NCBI GenBank assembly: GCA_013397865.1
Contig: VZTI01002349.1
Location: 98,969 to 162,968 of the forward strand
Source: Struthidea cinerea
Lineage: Eukaryota > Chordata > Aves > Passeriformes > Corcoracidae
Direction: 5' to 3'
Length of the DNA: 64,000 nt
Under the pieces are notes generated by a model that was not told where the DNA came from, made no database searches, and saw nothing but the letters and a program-made list of their open reading frames with translations. Position 1 is the stretch's first letter, and each line of letters starts with the position of its first letter. Below, in pieces: positions 62,201 through 64,000 of this stretch. The position numbers were made by a program, and so were the translations under genes.

Positions 62201-63983
62201 GTTTCTAAACTGCTTTTGAACTAGCAAAAGGATCTTGCAGAGAAGCGTCACTGACAGTGTTACTGCTGCTTTAACCACAGGTTCTGGACAGAAAAGGCAA
62301 GCGTCTCCTTAGGATCCATTTAAGGTCTTCCAGATACGGAAGAACGCAAGTGCAAGCTTGCATGACCTTCCTCCGTTTAAGTGCACAGAAGATGAACACA
62401 GGAAAAGCAGAACAGTTTTAGCAGCAAAGCCATCACAGATTTAGCATATGTTGTATCTCAGTGCAAATCTGCATACCTGTTTTGTGATCTTTACTTCCCT
62501 TACCCATCAGCACATCTGGCTTTATGTGGCTAAGTAGAGGGTTTGCTTCTATCCACTTCTTCAAAGCCTGGAGAGCAAACCAGGGAGTTAGATTCCCCGT
62601 GCAGATGAAATGCTAGTTTGAGAAAGGTAGATCTTTCCTACGCTTGCCTAGTGAATTAATGCTTCCAAAAGAAGACCCAAAAGCAGAAAACAAGGTGTAA
62701 CTCGTGTGTCAGGAGGGAATATTTTTTAATAGGTGAGAAAGCAAGGGTCACACAATGCCAGATTAAACCACGCCAGACTGATTTGCACTCTTCCAAGTCC
62801 TGCAACTTAAAGGCTGGCTAGAGAGCAAGCAGCCTTTCACTGCTAAAAAGTTTGCGTTTTTCTCTTAGAAACTAACAGGTCACGGAATGCTACACCTCTG
62901 GGATCAAAGGAAAGTAGCTGCTATTTACAAACTGGACTTCCACTACACAGTGACAGCAGCACCTTCAAACTGCTTTTACAGAAGAACAAAATTCAGCCAA
63001 GCTACTATTTTAAATCTAAAATGGAAATCTGCCAGCAGATGCTTGGTGTTATTAGTTTGGACTTTAGCCTGCTTTTAATTTTTTCTGGTTTGCAATTCAT
63101 CCAGCATGTCTGGATGAAAAGGATAAAAAGCGGGGCTGGGTTGTTCAGCTGCTAAATCTGTTTACAGTAGCCAGAGACAGCTGGTATTTGCAGTAAATGT
63201 TTTAACCTATTCAGGCTAATGATTAGCAGCACATTTACTTCAAGCATGAACCTTTTCTGGGAGCAAGGCATTGTAAGGGGAAAAAAAGCATCATCCAGAC
63301 TAGATCCTTCGTTGTAGGCAAGTATGAAATAGACCAGTGATAAGAAGAGTCCTGAGAACATCTGCTACACAAAGTTTTTCCTTTTTCTTGATCAAAAACA
63401 GGTGCTAGGGCACAGACCTTCTTTAGGGCTATAGGAATCCTCTGAGAAATGTATAAATACCTCCTGAGGTGCAGCCAGTAATGGAGTAGAGCTGCTGATT
63501 TATAACACCGCTTAAAGCCAAAACCCTTAAAACATGTCTTGTTAAAACTGACTTTAGGCCTAAAGTAAAAATCTGATGGCTTAATGATCAACTATGAAAT
63601 GTAGTTAGATGTCATGTAGGACACCATAGCTGTACTGTAGTTTTCAGAAAAAGAAAAGAAAACTCCACTCATCCTGCCTCAGAGCATAAGGGCTTAGGTA
63701 GACACAGTAAAATAAATTAGAAAGATCAAAGACATGCATATTTTTCTATTTCAGATCAAAATGGGAAGGGTAAAAGATGAGGCATTTTATTTTCCCACTT
63801 CCCATTTCAGGAGCTTTAAAATCAGATGTCTTACAGCAACTAAAGCTCTTGTCTTGGCAAAGAGAATTGTGCGAGTCTGTGGGTTATAGCGGTATGCTTC
63901 GTCCAGGATGCAAGCAAGCTCTTCCAGCTTTGGATTCTCATTTGACTCATCTTTTGAAAGGGCAGTCAGCTCTGGTTCTTTCT
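55952..63983 (-). CDS. RIGI: RIG-I (DDX58), last six coding exons; gene runs off the right edge
   Basis: Cytosolic helicase that senses 5'-triphosphate and short double-stranded viral RNA and signals through MAVS. The six exons listed below join in phase (149, 91, 171, 152, 147 and 309 bases) to about 338 residues, matching roughly 588-925 of human RIG-I. Visible parts are the end of the second helicase domain with ATSVADEGIDI (motif V) and QVRGRGRA (motif VI), the pincer region and the C-terminal RNA-binding domain. The domain has four zinc cysteines (LLCGKC and HCRNTDC) and the RNA-contact basics (H in ESHHTVLGDAF, FEKKSK, VKYKTF). No stop or frameshift interrupts it. The N-terminal CARDs and first helicase domain lie outside the window. 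Chicken lacks this gene; ducks, finches and many other birds keep it. Confidence 0.95.
57898..58044 (-). CDS. RIGI: RIGI exon (human exon 17 equivalent, inferred), first zinc cysteines
   Basis: Acceptor TTATTTATTAAAG, donor AAG|GTATGT. Encodes EGKINLLCGKCKAYVCSTDD, with two of the four zinc ligands in CGKC. The acceptor has a weak pyrimidine tract, but phase and homology fix the border. Confidence 0.92.
58675..59645 (-). repeat. CR1 LINE fragment in a RIGI intron (sense)
   Basis: The minus strand reads MGADGIPPRVVRELVEELIN near 59270, then a PVSLTLVPGKVMEQIV block and NYSKDLDTISHIILLEKL near 58870-58800, the CR1 reverse-transcriptase order. It stops before the FADD catalytic motif, so it is an inactive internal fragment. 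The antisense and sense open frames here (up to 294 codons) derive from it. Confidence 0.85.
59883..60034 (-). CDS. RIGI: RIGI exon (human exon 16 equivalent, inferred), motif VI and pincer
   Basis: Acceptor TGCTATATAG, donor AAG|GTTTGT. Encodes GRGRARDSKCILVTSKRE, then helical NIYKEEMMNAAIEELQNWDE. Confidence 0.94.
60035..61575 (-). other. RIGI: RIGI intron
   Basis: Intron between the motif VI and motif V exons, with poly(A)-rich stretches near 60340-60440. No recognised repeat or gene. Confidence 0.6.
61576..61746 (-). CDS. RIGI: RIGI exon (human exon 15 equivalent, inferred), motifs IVa and V
   Basis: Acceptor GTACTGTAG, donor G|GTATGG. Encodes GMTLPMQKGVLDAF, LLIATSVADEGIDITECN and LYEYFGNVTKMIQVR. 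Confidence 0.95.
62477..62567 (-). CDS. RIGI: RIGI exon (human exon 14 equivalent, inferred)
   Basis: Acceptor TTTGCTCTCCAG, donor G|GTATGC. Encodes ALKKWIEANPLLSHIKPDVL, then MGKGSKDHKT. Confidence 0.92.
62568..63834 (-). other. RIGI: RIGI intron
   Basis: Ordinary intron sequence between the two rightmost exons. The 118-codon and shorter open frames show no homology I recognise. Confidence 0.6.
63835..63983 (-). CDS. RIGI: RIGI exon (human exon 13 equivalent, inferred)
   Basis: Minus-strand acceptor TTTCTGTCAG, donor GCT|GTAAGA. Encodes KEPELTALSKDESNENPKLE and YNPQTRTILFAKTRALVA, the start of helicase domain 2 after the insertion domain. Confidence 0.92.
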
Positions 63984-64000
63984 CTGACAGAAAAAAAAAA

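Noticed and set aside
1..64000. CRISPR arrays, bacterial operons, phage or plasmid functions
   Set aside because: The sequence is avian nuclear DNA with split genes, and no such structure is present.

Overview
The window is vertebrate, specifically avian, nuclear DNA. It holds split genes with GT-AG introns, a CpG-island promoter, CR1 LINE fragments with their typical ATTCTATG-type 3' ends, and an avian ERVL-type solo LTR. A tRNA-Ile-derived SINE with a CR1-like tail, of the TguSINE1 kind described from passerines, points to a passerine. ACO1 is a classic Z-linked gene in birds, so the locus is probably on the Z chromosome (inference).

Layout. 1-15.4 kb is upstream, repeat-rich DNA: several CR1 fragments in both orientations, unclassified repeat-like blocks, a minus-strand retroviral LTR-like segment near 14.6-15.4 kb, and three isolated exon-like open segments (5903-6019 +, 5434-5532 -, 11211-11377 -) that I cannot assign to a gene. 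15.4-16.45 kb is a CpG island containing the ACO1 promoter and non-coding exon 1. 15963-27887 is the long first intron of ACO1, with a SINE, a solo LTR and a CR1. The complete ACO1 coding sequence (cytosolic aconitase / iron regulatory protein 1) lies in 20 exons from 27912 to 52328. The exons join in phase to exactly 889 codons, and every catalytic and iron-sulphur residue I checked falls at its expected number. The 3' UTR and poly(A) signal end near 52.9 kb.

Beyond a 3-kb intergenic stretch with one CR1, the last six coding exons of RIGI (DDX58, RIG-I) run on the minus strand from 63983 down to the stop at 55952. They encode the end of the helicase core (motifs IVa, V and VI), the pincer and the zinc-binding RNA-sensing C-terminal domain. 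The gene continues past the right edge. The tail-to-tail ACO1-RIGI arrangement is the same as in human 9p21. The two genes share a neighbourhood but not a pathway: one is iron and citrate metabolism, the other innate sensing of viral RNA.

Assembly problems. A single N at 27565 separates two identical 371-base copies that include the first coding exon of ACO1, almost certainly a false duplication. A 388-base N run lies in ACO1 intron 3. I found no bacterial, CRISPR or other exotic system. The most open questions are the unassigned exon-like segments and the passerine RIGI, a gene lost in chicken.
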